Below, one piece after another: positions 45,401-56,545 of a stretch of DNA of 64,000 nt (its first letter is position 1; each line of letters begins with the position of its first letter). The notes beneath the pieces were generated by a model. It did not search any database. It saw only the letters and a list, made by a program, of their open reading frames with translations, and was not told the DNA's origin. The stretch covers positions 50,606,745-50,670,744 of the forward strand of contig CM055105.1 in NCBI GenBank assembly GCA_029204225.1. Reading direction: 5' to 3'. A program made the translations under genes and the position numbers. The stretch comes from Diphasiastrum complanatum (Eukaryota; Streptophyta; Lycopodiopsida; Lycopodiales; Lycopodiaceae).

Positions 45401-47340
45401 TTGTGTTGTGGATTTTGTACATCCACAAATATCATCCACAGAGAAAATTTTGCTTATAAATCTTGCATGTCAATTCAGGTCACAATGCCTCAGTACATGA
45501 TGTGCACTGGAAAGGATTTAATTATTGGTGAAAGATGTTTGATAAGAAACTATTCTTAGTCACAAACAGGATATCAAAAGAAAAAGTAGAATCTCAAAAC
45601 ATCAAAACATGTTCCTTCTTTGAGATGGTTTTTCAACATATATACGCTGATTATGTTATGCCATATTACATGTTGTACAAAGGAATAGAAGTATTATCGT
45701 TGCAGTTACTACCGCTTCCTTGTATGTGAATATTGTATTGAATTGGCTATCCGAACCAAAAACGTTGTACGTATCATGTACGTGAGTGTCAACCAAGAAT
45801 TAGATTGAATCTAGTTGACACACTAGAATGTTTCTGTAGCAAACAAGCTTCATTGGCTCATGCACTGTGCAACACAATTTTCAAACTTGGTACTTGAGGT
45901 AGCCTCTTGATTCTTTGTCTTGCAATTCACAAAGCAACCAAAACATCGTTCATCTTTAAGTGAATGTTATAACAAACATTAGAAAATATGATCAAATTGG
46001 AATTTATTCAATTCTTTCCCAAATGATGATGTTTTCTATTTACCTATTAGAATGTTAATGTTAGCTTGCTGATAATGTAAGTCATGGAATCGAGTAGACT
46101 ATCCCAGCACCAAGTTCAATTGTAGAATATAGCATGACATGGATAGTTCTAACTTGTTTGAGTATCTAGTATTCAAAAGATAATAATGAATAGAGATTTA
46201 CTAAAAAATAAGTAGATCCAATAGTTAGTAGAGAATGTTTACTCACTAACATTATAATTTTATTGTGGATCTTTTTCCATCCTCAAACATCAGTCACAAA
46301 GAAAATTCTACTTATAAATCTTCCATAACAATTTAGGTTACAATGTGTCACTAAATGATGTGCATTGCAAAGTACTTCAAAATTGTTAAAAGATTTTTTT
46401 GTTAGAAACTATTCTTTCTCGCAAATATGATATCTAAAAGAAACGTATAATCTCAAAATATAAAAACCAATTGCATCTTTTAGATTTTCTATCCACATTA
46501 TATACCCTAATTGTGTTATGCCTTACTACATGTTGTACATAGGTATATAGAAGTATTATTGTTGTATTCACTACAGCTTCCTTGTATGTGATGAATACAC
46601 AAAATAATGTCTTAAACTTGCTACCCAACCAAAAATGTCATACTACAATGTAGGACAAAGTAAGCCTTACATTCAATTCACACGAGTTGCCAGAATGTTT
46701 CTCTAACAAACAAGCTTACTTGCTCATGTACTTAGCTATAGAATTTTCAAACTTGGTACTTGAGGTAGCCTCTTGATTCTTTGTCTTTCAATTCAGAAAG
46801 CAAGGGACACATCATTTGTGCTTATGTATTTGTATGTTATAAAAAGGTTATTTTTTTATTTATTAGAATGTGTTAACTTGATGATAATGTAATAAGGCAT
46901 GGAATCGAGTAGACTACCCCAGTACCAAGTTCAATTGCAAATATAGTATGACATGGATAGGTCTTGCTTGCTGGAGAACTATATGAATATTGCATGACAT
47001 GCATAGGTCGAGCTTGTTTGAGAAATATATTCACCATCTCGTAGAGAATAATCAATAACAATGTTAAAAAAAAGTAGTTCCAATACTTAGTAGAAAATTT
47101 ATGCTCACTAACATCAAATTTGTATTGTGGATTTTTTGTCCATTCTCAAATTTCATTCGCAAAAAAATTTGACTTATTAATCTTGCATGACAATTTATGT
47201 CATACTTCCTCACTATGATGTGCATTGCAAAGGATCTAAATATTGGTGAAAGATGTTTTGTTAGAAACTATTCTTAGTCACAAAAATGATATCGAAAGAG
47301 AAAGTAGAATGTCAGGATATCAAAATTGTTAAATGCAAGT
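42475..47340. repeat. Tandem array block 4 (main block)
   Basis: About six diverged units. Marker CATGGAATCGAG or near variants at 42851, 43567, 44697, 45217, 46083 and 46898; spacings of 866 and 815 bp in the best-kept part, with shorter ones where units carry internal deletions. Conserved minus-strand frames occur at 44227-44421 and 46434-46628. Units seem to alternate between two subtypes: CTATCCACATCATATACCC and TTTTCAACATCGTATACCC. That hints at a dimeric higher-order unit. Confidence 0.82.
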
Positions 47341-47349
47341 AAATATGCA

Positions 47350-48660
47350 ACAACATGAATGAATCTAGATTAACAAAAACGTGTTTTGAAACGTGTACAA
47401 AATGACCCCATGAAAAATTGGACGAGTATAAATCAAATGAGTAATGCTCGAAGGAGGCTTGGTTGTGGCATAAATAAATTGAAAGTCAAGACATGTAGGA
47501 TAAGCATTAGCAAGGGCATCAATGAAGTGGGATGAATAATTGTAAGTGCGTGTACACAGGCCAAGAAATGGGAAAGAGCATATGCATCGGCATTATTTTT
47601 TCCACAACGATAATGAAGATCATAATGAAATGTTTGATAAAACTACATCTAGCAGACTATCAATCCCTAAGTGTCTTTTGAGAATGCAATTATTGAAGAG
47701 ACCGTTGATTAAGATGAAGGTCAAAAGAGACATGTCTAAAGCAATGGTGCCATTTTTTCAAAGCATTGACAAAGCAAGCAATTTTGTTTCATGCATACAA
47801 TAGCATGTTTCATAAAAACATAAATGATACCCCAACAGGGTGACAAAGAATAGCACCAACACCAACAACACTGGCGTCAATCTCACCAAATTACTTATGA
47901 TCAAAATTTGGTAGAGCTAACAAGGACGTTATTGAATGACTCTTGATAAATAATTGTTCAACGAAAAATAGATTTCTTCCATAACAACACATGTCAAGAA
48001 TAGACTTATGTAAATGTGTAGCAAGATTGAGAAACATTTGAGCCTCATGGACGTGGTGGCAGCAGGTTTGGAACGTTTCACACATATAAATTGAGCAAAA
48101 GCCAAAAAACCAAAAAAATGATAAGCAATTCCTAGATCTAAAAGACATTTGTTTTTAGAAACAAAAAGAAGACTTGGATTGTTTAGCATAAAGCAAGTGT
48201 GATCATAATAGTTCAAAAACCAAGGATAAATGAAGAATATGAGACTAACAGTTGTGACTAAAAACTAGAATTTATCAAAATAAAGTAGCATGCAAACATC
48301 AAGGAGAAATCAAAAGATTTTACTCATGACGTTTTGGAAAGTAGCATGCCCAATAAAAATGTCAAAAGCTAAAACACAAAATTCTTATAACCAAAAATGT
48401 ACAAATATCAATCTTCTACATGTCACCTAGGTGAATACAAATCTAATGATAACCTCTACAAAGATCAACTTTAGAAAGATAGAAGCTGTATCCAGGTGGT
48501 CAAATAGGTCATCTATGTCGGGAATAGGATATTTATTTCAAATAGTAAGACGACTAAGAGCACCATAATCAATACAAAGACGATTTGTACTGTCTTTTTT
48601 ATCCACAAGCAAAACAAGAGTGTGATATAGAGTTTGACTAGGCTGGGCAAGGCCTCGAGC
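47350..48660 (-). pseudogene. Degenerate Ty3/gypsy RT-RNase H fragment
   Basis: From 48660 down the minus-strand reading gives KKDSTNRLCIDYGALSRLTI, then NKYPIPDIDDLFDHLDTAS, the start of gypsy-type RT. After a gap comes EIDASVVGVGAIL near 47880, ALKKWHHCFRHVSFDLHLNQ near 47750 and a decayed RNase H end. These are Ty3/gypsy words (KKDGSxRxCxDYRALN, YPxPxIDDLxDxL, DASxxGxGAxL), not copia. Many stops; the YxDD core is missing. It is one of two gypsy remnants in the window. Confidence 0.75.
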
Positions 48661-48975
48661 TAAAAGATAAAAAATGCCATTGATTAATTAATTAATTAAA
48701 TGCTATGGTCCTCCCCAAAGAAATAAATAAACTCCCTATTTAATTCTAGTTTTTTTTGGCTTTTTTTGGTCTTTTTTTGGCATTTTTTTAGGTTGTTTTG
48801 GGGTGTGGGAACTTTTAAAAATAAATAATTAATTAATTAACGATTGTAGGGTTCACCACGGTTCACCCTTAAAATGTCTGAGAACCGTACGGTTCACTGT
48901 ACGGTTCTGAGAACCACCACTCAAGGTTCTCAATTCTATGTTATTGAAACAAAATCTAACATTTTCCTTTATTGA
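48661..48975. other. AT-rich spacer with inverted repeats
   Basis: Two TTAATTAATTAA tracts (48677-48700 and 48827-48840) bracket a T-rich stretch with repeated GGCTTTTTTTGG-like units (48758-48800). A 10-bp inverted repeat AGAACCGTAC/GTACGGTTCT lies at 48881-48890 and 48899-48908 with an 8-bp loop. No gene. It could be a decayed foldback element. Confidence 0.5.
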
Positions 48976-49404
48976 CTGTACAGCATACAACTGTGATTTT
49001 GGATCAACCAAGCAATCTCTTGACCAAACCAAATGTGTCCACCCAGGTCTAGGTGCCCTACCTAACCCTCTTCAAAATACTATAGCTTCTGATTGGCTCA
49101 ACCAAATGGAATGAAACTGATTGCATCAGAAACTAGACAAAAATAGCTCTAAAACAAGCTATCAAGCAAGATAAATGGATCAAGCATGAGAGAGAACTTC
49201 CAAACTGAAATTGGATGTTCCTCACACGTGTCTGAGCACTTGATTCCATACAATACCAGGTCAGACCCAATCAATGTACTTTTGATTTTTTTTGATCCAA
49301 AAATGAACAAGATAGCTAGGAAAATGGACCTTGACAATTTCTAGCTCAAAATTGATGAGTAATTTTCACTTAAATGGATCAAAATGCATGTTAACCTTAG
49401 GTAG
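48976..49404 (-). repeat. D-type copia leader, truncated
   Basis: Matches the leader of element D (25917-26336) with few differences, on the minus strand. It is cut at about 48976 where AT-rich DNA begins; no gag follows. Confidence 0.8.
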
Positions 49405-49416
49405 GCTCTGAGACCA
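49405..49416 (-). other. Primer-binding site, D type, one mismatch
   Basis: GCTCTGAGACCA on the plus strand, against GCTCTGATACCA in element D. It abuts the LTR at 49417. Confidence 0.75.
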
Positions 49417-50151
49417 TGTTGATTTGACACGTGTGGATTGTCCACAACATGTACTTTTGATCTCCTAAGGTGTGTAGATGCACCAAGATCAAGACTAGAT
49501 TTAGATTCAAGATCTATCTTTGATTCTATGGCAAAAACACACTACTACATGCATTCAATCACTTCCAACTCTCACTCACACATGTGGGAAATATTCAAAA
49601 ATTATTCTAAGTAAAAACAAGCTGCTCTCCTCGAGTAGAGAGAGAAAATCCATCATGAGCTCTCGGGTAGAGAGAGAAAGCTAGAAATCCAATGACACTC
49701 AAAATCCACAAAATCACCAAATCGATTAGATCAAAAATGAGGAGTACAATGATACTAGTAGATCCACGAGCTACCACTATGCTTAACTATGATTGGACCA
49801 TACTTTGTCACCTCTTAATCCTATTGGACCATTGATCCATGCACCTCTTAATTCTACTGGACTATATTCAAGCACACCTCAAATTTCTATTGGACCTCAC
49901 ATGGTTCCACCTCTAAATCCTATTGGACCTCTTAGAATTCATCAAACAGAAGCATTACACTTGTCTACACTCTAATTGGCACGAGTTTAGCTTCTTACTC
50001 TATTTTGGCTCAATAGTGGCATTACAAGTGGAAATGCATAATTTGCCATCTATGCCAAATTTGTTCCTATCAACATCCTACACCTAGATGCTTGATATAA
50101 AATCATAAGACCCCTATATCTAACACAGATAATCTTTTTCAATTCTACACA
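49417..50151 (-). repeat. D-family LTR shared by two element pieces
   Basis: 735 bp, plus-strand TGTTGATTTGACACG to TTCTACACA, matching 20861-21596 over its whole length. On its left lies a primer-binding site and leader; on its right, with no polypurine tract, a truncated gag-protease. It therefore serves as the 5' LTR of one piece and is fused to the interior of another. Confidence 0.85.
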
Positions 50152-51190
50152 TTGGGCACTCATGATCATTAGCAGTATAAATAGATCTCTTGAGTCCTTT
50201 GTAAGGTAAGATTGAGTCAAATGACTCTTTTGAACGGCTCATATGTGAAGAAGCTCCACTATCTAGGTACCAAGCTCCATCTTTCTTGAAAGGGGATGAA
50301 GAAAGACTGGACACCATCCTTCTCCATCACTTGCAACAAAATCTTCTTCAATCTCTTTGGAGAGATTAGCCTGCTTGAGTTGGTTTTTCTTCTTTAAGCA
50401 ATTAAAGGCATAGTGCCCCTTCTTGCCACAGAAGAAACACTTCACTTTCTTCTTCTTGGTCTTTGAGTTAGAAGGATGAGATGTATCATACTCTTCACCA
50501 TCTTCGTCTCAATCTTTGGCTTTGTCTTTGTTGGATTCTTGAGAGAACTGGTTCTTACTCCTTCCTTTATGCTTGTCTTTTACAAAGAGGGCTTTGTCAC
50601 TTCTACCATGCTCGAGTTTGTTCATCCTGGAGAGTTTATAGCTTTGTCTAGATTCTTCAAAAATAAGAATTCCTTGGAGAGTTTCTAGATTAGGAAACTC
50701 CTCCTTAATAGCAAAAGACTGAACAAGATTATCATAGTCATCTTTCAAGCCATTCAGTATGACTTGAACTAGCTCATCTTGGTTAATAGTAACACCAACA
50801 CAGGAATGCTCTCTATGTAAATCTTTAACTCTCAGAACATAGTTAGATGCACTCTCTTCACTTCTTTGGAAACTTTGAAAAATATGATTCCTAAGAGTGA
50901 GTATTCTAGAAGTATTCTTTGCTTCATAGATGGACTTTAGTGCATCCCAAGATTCTTTGGCTATAGTGCAAGATCCTATCTCTCTCAGAATTTCATTAGA
51001 TACATTCATCTTAATGAAATGTAGAGCCATTCTAGCTCTTTTCCTATACTTAAGAATTTCAGCCTATGCTTGAGGCTCCTCCTCAACACCAAGCACAATA
51101 TCCATAACATCATGGAGTATTAAAATAGACTCCATTCTGAACTTCCAAATTGAGTAATTAAAAGTGTTTAGTCTTTCACTGGCTTCTAGA
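50152..51190 (-). pseudogene. D-like copia gag and truncated protease
   Basis: From about 51190 down: ASERLNTFNYSIWKFRMES, one TAG near 51065, ALHFIKMNVSNEILREIGSC, a Lys-rich basic stretch, zinc knuckle CFFCGKKGHYAFNC near 50430, a frameshift near 50320, and protease AWYLDSGASSHMSRSKES. The frame ends at about 50152 in HECP, where an LTR begins directly. Integrase, RT and RNase H are deleted. Gag and protease roles follow from the family. Confidence 0.85.
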
Positions 51191-52315
51191 AGATATCTTC
51201 CCTGAGACAATATGTTTGAGCTTGTTCCAATCAGACTTAAAGTTGCTGCTCTCTTTCACTATAGGTATTTTCAAGGATCTACTACCTTCCTATGTGAAAC
51301 ACTTGCAACTGTATTTGAGATGACTCTCAAATATTCCACAAGACAACTTATCTAGATCAGACACACAAAGTGGATTGAGACACTTTGGCTAGTTTGAATC
51401 CTACTTTTGGCACGTGTGAATTTCTTAAAAAGAAAACACAATTGACTCTCAAAATGCTTAAAAGGTGTTCATCACTTGAAACTTAGTCTTGATCTTTAGT
51501 TTCTTGTGTAGGATGCTCAAAACAATGGATTCAGAACAAAGCAAGAATGAATCAAATCAAAATGCTGTCACTCGGATTTTGGACCTATCCCTATCCTGTT
51601 TAAGAGCTTATAACTCTTGCTAGTTTGGTTTCAATTTCTATGGAAAGTACAGATCATAAGCTTTTCATCAAGCTATAACACTGCTTGATGAACAAAGGGA
51701 CTCAAAATCTCTGATTTTCACACATGCGGAATTCTAGCATTCCGTACTACCACATTTCAGGTCTAAAAATTCAGTTCCAATCCGATTTGATCCAAATACA
51801 CTTCAGAGAAAGGTGAGAAAAAGTGCAAAACTATTTTTTTGCTTGATTTAGCTCTCAATTTCTTGTACAATCAGAGATGTTAGCATGCAAAGCTTCATTT
51901 GGCATCTCTAATTTGACAAAATTTCCAGATTTCACACGTGTGGGGAATGTCCACAAGTATGATGGATCTAATTAAGCTTTGTGATTAGCACAGTAACCTG
52001 ATTCTAGATTGATTAGCAAGATCTAGTTCAGAAGAAATGGCTTAACCACAATCTAGCATGCTAAGCAACTGAATATGATAGTAATGAATCAATAATTAGC
52101 AAAGATCTTACTAGCTCCTACATGGTCATTCCTTCTTTGGGATACACCATGTAGGCTCACATAGATAACTCACTGTCTTCCTAGCTAGTAATTCCTCGGC
52201 TCTCATGCTCGGCTCTCAGCTTCTTCTGCTCTCCTCCTTCTGAGACCTCCTCGGTCATGGGTGAGAGATAACTTGTGTCTTCAGCTTGGCTCGGCATCTG
52301 AGGATTCTTTAGAAT
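51191..52315 (-). other. Copia leader-like sequence, no gene
   Basis: The part next to gag behaves as a leader and shares style with the element D leader (TTATAACTCTTGCTAG-type words near 51610). A CACACGTGTGG palindrome at 51934 and CTCGG-rich repeats at 52190-52300 suggest an LTR between about 51.93 and 52.3 kb, but no primer-binding site is found and boundaries cannot be set. Confidence 0.4.
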
Positions 52316-53003
52316 ATGCTAATAGGCACCTTCATATAAGGTTCTATTCCTCCTCTCGGCCACTCCATTTTGTTGTGGTGTCCTTGGGCTTGTGTACTCC
52401 CTCTTGATCCCATTTGCATCATAAAATGCCTTGAACTTGGTGGAAATGTACTCAATACCATTGTCATTCTTCAAGCATTTGATCTTTGTAAAAAATTGAA
52501 CTTCCCTTGCAATCTTGAACTTGACAGAGACATCAAACACCTCATATTTGCTTTTTAGTAGATATACCCAACAAAATATACTAAAATCATCAATAAAAGT
52601 CATATACATTTTAGCATCTCCATTGCTAATTGTAGTAATAGCATGAATATCCGAATGCACAAGTTGAAAAGGCTTACTTAACCTTGATGTAGATCTCTTG
52701 TAAGGTAACCTATGTAACTTTGATAAAGCACATTACTCACAAACATGATTCAAGCTTGTTAAAGAATTGGGAAGACCAAACACAAATTGTATCTTTGCCA
52801 TCACCTCCAATGACTTGTAGTTGAGATGACCCAATCTCTTGTGCCATACCTCTTGCATTGACTATTGCTCCTTTGCCATACATCCAACTTGGTTAGCAAT
52901 AGCACAAGCATCAAGTTTGAACAACTTACCTTGCCTCTTATCTTTTGCAATCAATTCATCCTCCTTCTTGATCAAACAAGTATCACCATCTTCCAAAGTA
53001 GTG
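52316..53003 (-). pseudogene. Copia integrase fragment (element F)
   Basis: From 53003 down: DGDTCLIKKEDELIAKDKRQ, a stop near 52870, EVWHKRLGHLNYKSLEVMAK, a degenerate C-x2-C (CEQC-like reads C-stop-C), then HSDIHAITTISNGDAKMYMT, IDDFSIFCWVYLLKSKYEVF, LKNDNGIEYIST and QQNGVAERRNRTLYEGA. The DDE residues (HSD, KND, VAER) are present. The frame stops at 52319. No other domain of this element remains. Confidence 0.82.
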
Positions 53004-53059
53004 TAGGAGGTGAAACTTGAGCTAAATAGGTTGTTGACAAGTGTTTTGATTTAGTTTGA

Positions 53060-53170
53060 TGAGTAAAAAGTCAAAGTTCAAGAGGTCCAATAGAATTTAG
53101 AGGTTAAAGCATCAATGGTCCAATAGGATTTGAGATATGCTCGTGAATGGACCAATAGAATCAAGAGGTG
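53060..53170 (+). repeat. Small D-LTR fragment
   Basis: AGAGGTCCAATAGAATTTAG and GGTCCAATAGGATTTGAG are reverse copies of the CCTATTGGACC array of the D LTR (21233-21418). It is a U3 remnant in plus orientation. Confidence 0.55.
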
Positions 53171-53325
53171 GATACATCAACAAGATGAATGTTTCTAATG
53201 AGATTTTGAGAGAGATTGGTGATTGTACTATGGCCAAGCAAGCTTGGGATTGTCTCAAGTCTATCTATGAGGCTAAGAACACCTCTAGGCTCCTCACTCT
53301 TAGAAATCAGATTTTCCAAAGTAGT
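53171..53325 (+). pseudogene. Copia gag fragment, D-like
   Basis: Reads NKMNVSNEILREIGDCTMAK, then SLKSIYEAKNTSRLL-type sequence to QIFQSSQ, matching gag of element D. It is cut at 53325 and continues in the same open frame into a Ty3/gypsy integrase. Confidence 0.8.
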
Positions 53326-53790
53326 CAAACAAGAAAAGTAGACACAAAAACCGTAGTTCACTTCCTCTATAAAAACATTATCACTGGATTTGGTTGTCCA
53401 ATCGAACTTGTAAGTGATCATGGGTCTCACTTCCTTAATGAAGCAATCAACAATTTATTAATTCATTACTTTGTTATACATCAAAAGAGTACCCCGTACT
53501 ATCCTAGATGCAATGGGCAAGTTGAATCTACAAACAAAACAATCTGTACGATTTTAACCAAGATAGTAGAAACAAGTAGATCAGAATGGAAAACGAAGTT
53601 ATTTTTTGCTATCTGGGCTTATAGAACAACGCCAAAATGAACCAAGGTTGGAAAACATCATTTGAACTGGTGTATGGCCAAGAGGCTGTTATTCCAGTAG
53701 AAATTTAAATTCCTTCCCTACGTGTCACTTTAGCATATGCTACTGACTTGTGTGACAATAATGCTTATCAACACTAAGTTTAATAGACTC
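53326..53790 (+). pseudogene. Ty3/gypsy integrase core fragment
   Basis: The frame contains VVHFLYKNIITGFGCPIELV, SDHGSHFLNEAINN, STPYYPRCNGQVESTNKTI and WKTKLFFAIWAYRTT. After a stop and frameshift near 53640 comes FELVYGQEAVIPVEI. These are gypsy integrase words: SDNGxxF with the second catalytic Asp, YHPQxNGQVERxN with the catalytic Glu, and FxLVYGxEAVxP. The first catalytic Asp is missing because the fragment begins downstream of it. Its fusion in frame to a copia gag is unusual. Confidence 0.85.
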
Positions 53791-54665
53791 TTTATGTTAA
53801 CCAAAAGGGAGAGGAACATAAGGTATGCAACCTATACAAAGCACTCTATGGTCTCAAGCAAGCACCATGTGCATGGTATGGATGTATTGATCATTTTTTC
53901 TCTCTCATGAGTTTATGAGAAGAAGTTCAGATCCAAATCTTTATGTTCTTATAGACAATGATAACATTGCCTTGGTGGTGCTTTATGTTGATGATATAAT
54001 TATCACGGGCAATGATGAGAATCTCATTCACTCCATCAAAGCCAACTTGTGCAAGCAATTTGAGATGACAAATTTAGATCTTATGCATTATTGCTTGGGA
54101 GTTGAAGTACGGCAGAATGGCAATGACATCAAGCTATGTCAACGCAAGTATGTTCGTGAGATTCTAGAGAGATTCCACATGACAGAGTGCAAACCTTCCA
54201 TCACTCCATGCGAAGCTAGTAAGAAGTTGTCTCGTGTTGATGATAGTGGTCAAGTTGAAGCTACACTACTTCATCAACTAGTTGGAAGTCTGATTCATCT
54301 CATGACTATTTGTCCTAATATTTGCTATGTTGTGAGCTTGATTAGTCAATTCATATCATCACCTACATTGGACCATTGGAAAGCAGCGAAAAAGATCTTG
54401 TACGTGAAGGGCACACCCAACCTTGGCTTGGTTTATAGAAAGCATGACATTTTACCTCGATTGCAAGGTTATGCTGAACTGATTGGGCATGCAATATAGA
54501 TGATAGAAAGTCAATTATAGGGTATGCTTTCAACTTTGAAAATGGCTGCTTTCATGGTCTATTAAGAAGCAGGACACCATTCTCTTTCACTGACAGAAGC
54601 TGAGTATAAAGCATTAAGTTCTTCTACTCAAGAAGTTGTCTGGCTGCATAGATTGTTGAGTGAGA
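53791..54665 (+). pseudogene. Copia RT-RNase H fragment, element G lineage
   Basis: Begins near YKALYGLKQAPCAWYG, a frameshift near 53910, then SSDPNLYVLIDNDNIALVVL, YVDDIIITGNDENLIHSI near 53985, NGNDIKLCQRKYVREILERF and SRVDDSGQVEATLLHQLVGS. After a TAG at about 54497 the RNase H part has SLTEAEYKALSSSTQEVVWL. It matches element G (32444-33371) closely and includes the YVDD that G has lost. It is cut at about 54670 by A-type sequence. Confidence 0.87.
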
Positions 54666-54671
54666 TTGGTT

Positions 54672-55421
54672 TCAAGGCTCACTTATCTTGTCAAAGGTAA
54701 TCAAGGGGAGGATTCTCAACCATTCACTTTCAACACTTTTTTTACTTCAATGCTTGATAAACCATTTTGCTATGCGATCTACATGAGACAAACCTAGGTA
54801 TGCTATGAGAACTACATGAGACAACTTGAGGGCTTCATCAAGAAGGAAGTTGAAGGTAAGATGTGTAATGACTCATTTGAGAACAAGTTTTTATGTCTTA
54901 GTGATCTGAAAATTGTTATGAACCAATTAAGAGTAAATTGGTTATTTGATCAAATGAGTGCTCTCAGATTTTGGAAGAGCAAGAGTGAGTTAGTCACTCA
55001 TCATTTTGAAAAATGTGTTTTTTCCTTTGGAGAGGCAAATTGTAAGCTTCTTATGAGAATTAGTGAAACATCCTTGAAGGACACTTATATCCATAAGCAA
55101 GTATGTAGCCTCATGAAGTTCACGATCACTTGTAATTATAAGATTAGGAAAATCATGCTTACTTTTGATGGTTTGTGGACTAGTCATTTTAGCATGATAA
55201 ATCTTGGAAATAGTAGCAAGTACATGCTTTGTGATCTGGATCAATGTGATTTTCACAAGACATGGAGACATCGGATTTCCTTCAAAGAGAAGCATCAAGA
55301 TCAAGGAGGAGCAAGTTTCAAGTGCAAAGGTGCAAGGAAGAATCAAGACTCTTCAATTCATCTTGGAGGAGATCAAGATCAAAGAAGCTCTATCTTGTAT
55401 ATGGTGATAGATCATGTCATC
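54672..55421 (+). CDS. Extra ORF of element A type, better-preserved copy (unknown)
   Basis: The longest open part is 54816-55451 (211 codons). Beginning MRQLEGFIKKEVEGKMCNDS, it has NKFLCLSDLKIVM, FGEANCKLLMRISETSL, HKQVCSLMKFTITCNY and SSKYMLCDLDQCDFH. It aligns with 4061-4831 of element A over its whole length at high identity, without A's one-base deletion. Cys and His residues are frequent, but no known zinc-finger spacing is clear; no signal peptide or membrane segment is obvious. It sits between RNase H and the 3' LTR. It may be a captured gene piece. Whether it is expressed is unknown. Confidence 0.45.
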
Positions 55422-55540
55422 ATCTTTAGGGGTGCATCAGTCATCTTCTAAATTTGAATATGATTCATTTCTGATGTTAAGATCAGGTCTAAGAATTGTA
55501 TGGATACATTATTGTTTCCAAGGCTAGATATGAGGAGGAG

Positions 55541-55905
55541 TGTGAAAAATAGCCTATTTTGACAAATCTAGCCATGTAGAACTTTGTAAATATTATGTAT
55601 AATTGGAAACTCAAGTCACCAATGTCTCCCAAAAGTATTCTATCTTCTCGCTATGGAGAGAGAGAATACATAAAAAATTCGACTTCTTACTTGAAGTTAG
55701 GTGGATTTCCAACATGTAATAAGGAAGTTAACTCACTCTCCTTGCCCTAAAATAAAACCCTAGCTTAGATCCTAGAGTTATGCTTGGTAGATAGCTAGTT
55801 GGTCAAATTTTCACTTTAAACTTATGTGTAGGTCCTATAAAATAGGGATGACCAGACATGACCACTCTCTTGACTTGACCTAACCTACATTAAGAGTGGG
55901 TTGCA
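55541..55905. repeat. Element A LTR with an internal inversion
   Basis: 55541-55607 matches the start of the A LTR (TGTGAAAAATAGCC, to TATAATTGG) in plus orientation, after AGGAGGAG. From about 55615 to 55905 the sequence is the reverse complement of about 1190-1445 of the same LTR, for example AAGTTAGGTGGATTTCC. The element ends there. An inversion or a template switch inside the LTR explains it. Confidence 0.82.
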
Positions 55906-56545
55906 AATTGGAATTTATTCAATTCTTTTCCAAATGACGATGTTTTTTATTTACCTATTAGAATGTTTATGTTAGCTTGCTGATAATGTAAGTCATGGAA
56001 TGGAGTAGACTATCTCAGCTACAAGTTCAATTGTAGAATATAGCATGACATGGATAGGTCAAACTTGTTTGAGAAATATATCTACTATTCAAAAGATAGT
56101 AATCAATAGAGATTTACGAAAAAATAAGTAGAGAACGTTTACTCACTAACATTATAATTTTATTGTGGACTTTTTTCCATCCTCGAACATTGCTCACAAA
56201 GAAAATATAGCATGACATGAATATGTCTAACTTGTTTGAGAAATATATCTAGTATTAAAAAGATAATAATCAATAGAGATTTACTAAAAAAATAAGTAGA
56301 TCCAATAGTTAGTAGAGGACGTTTACTCACTAACATTATAATTTTATTGTAGATCTTTTTCCATCCTCGAACATCAGTCACAAAGAAAATTATATTTATA
56401 AATCTTGCATAACAATTTAGGTTACAATGCATCAATAAATGATGTGCATTGCAAAGAATTTCAAAATTGTTAAAAGATTTTTTTGTTAAAAACTATTCTT
56501 GCTCACAAATATGATATAAAAAAAACCGTATAATCTCAAAATATA
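55906..56545. repeat. Tandem array block 5
   Basis: Array DNA with marker CATGGAATGGAGTAGAC at 55993, plus a repeated partial unit (56160-56440). It is split from 57378-57446 by a solo LTR. Confidence 0.75.
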
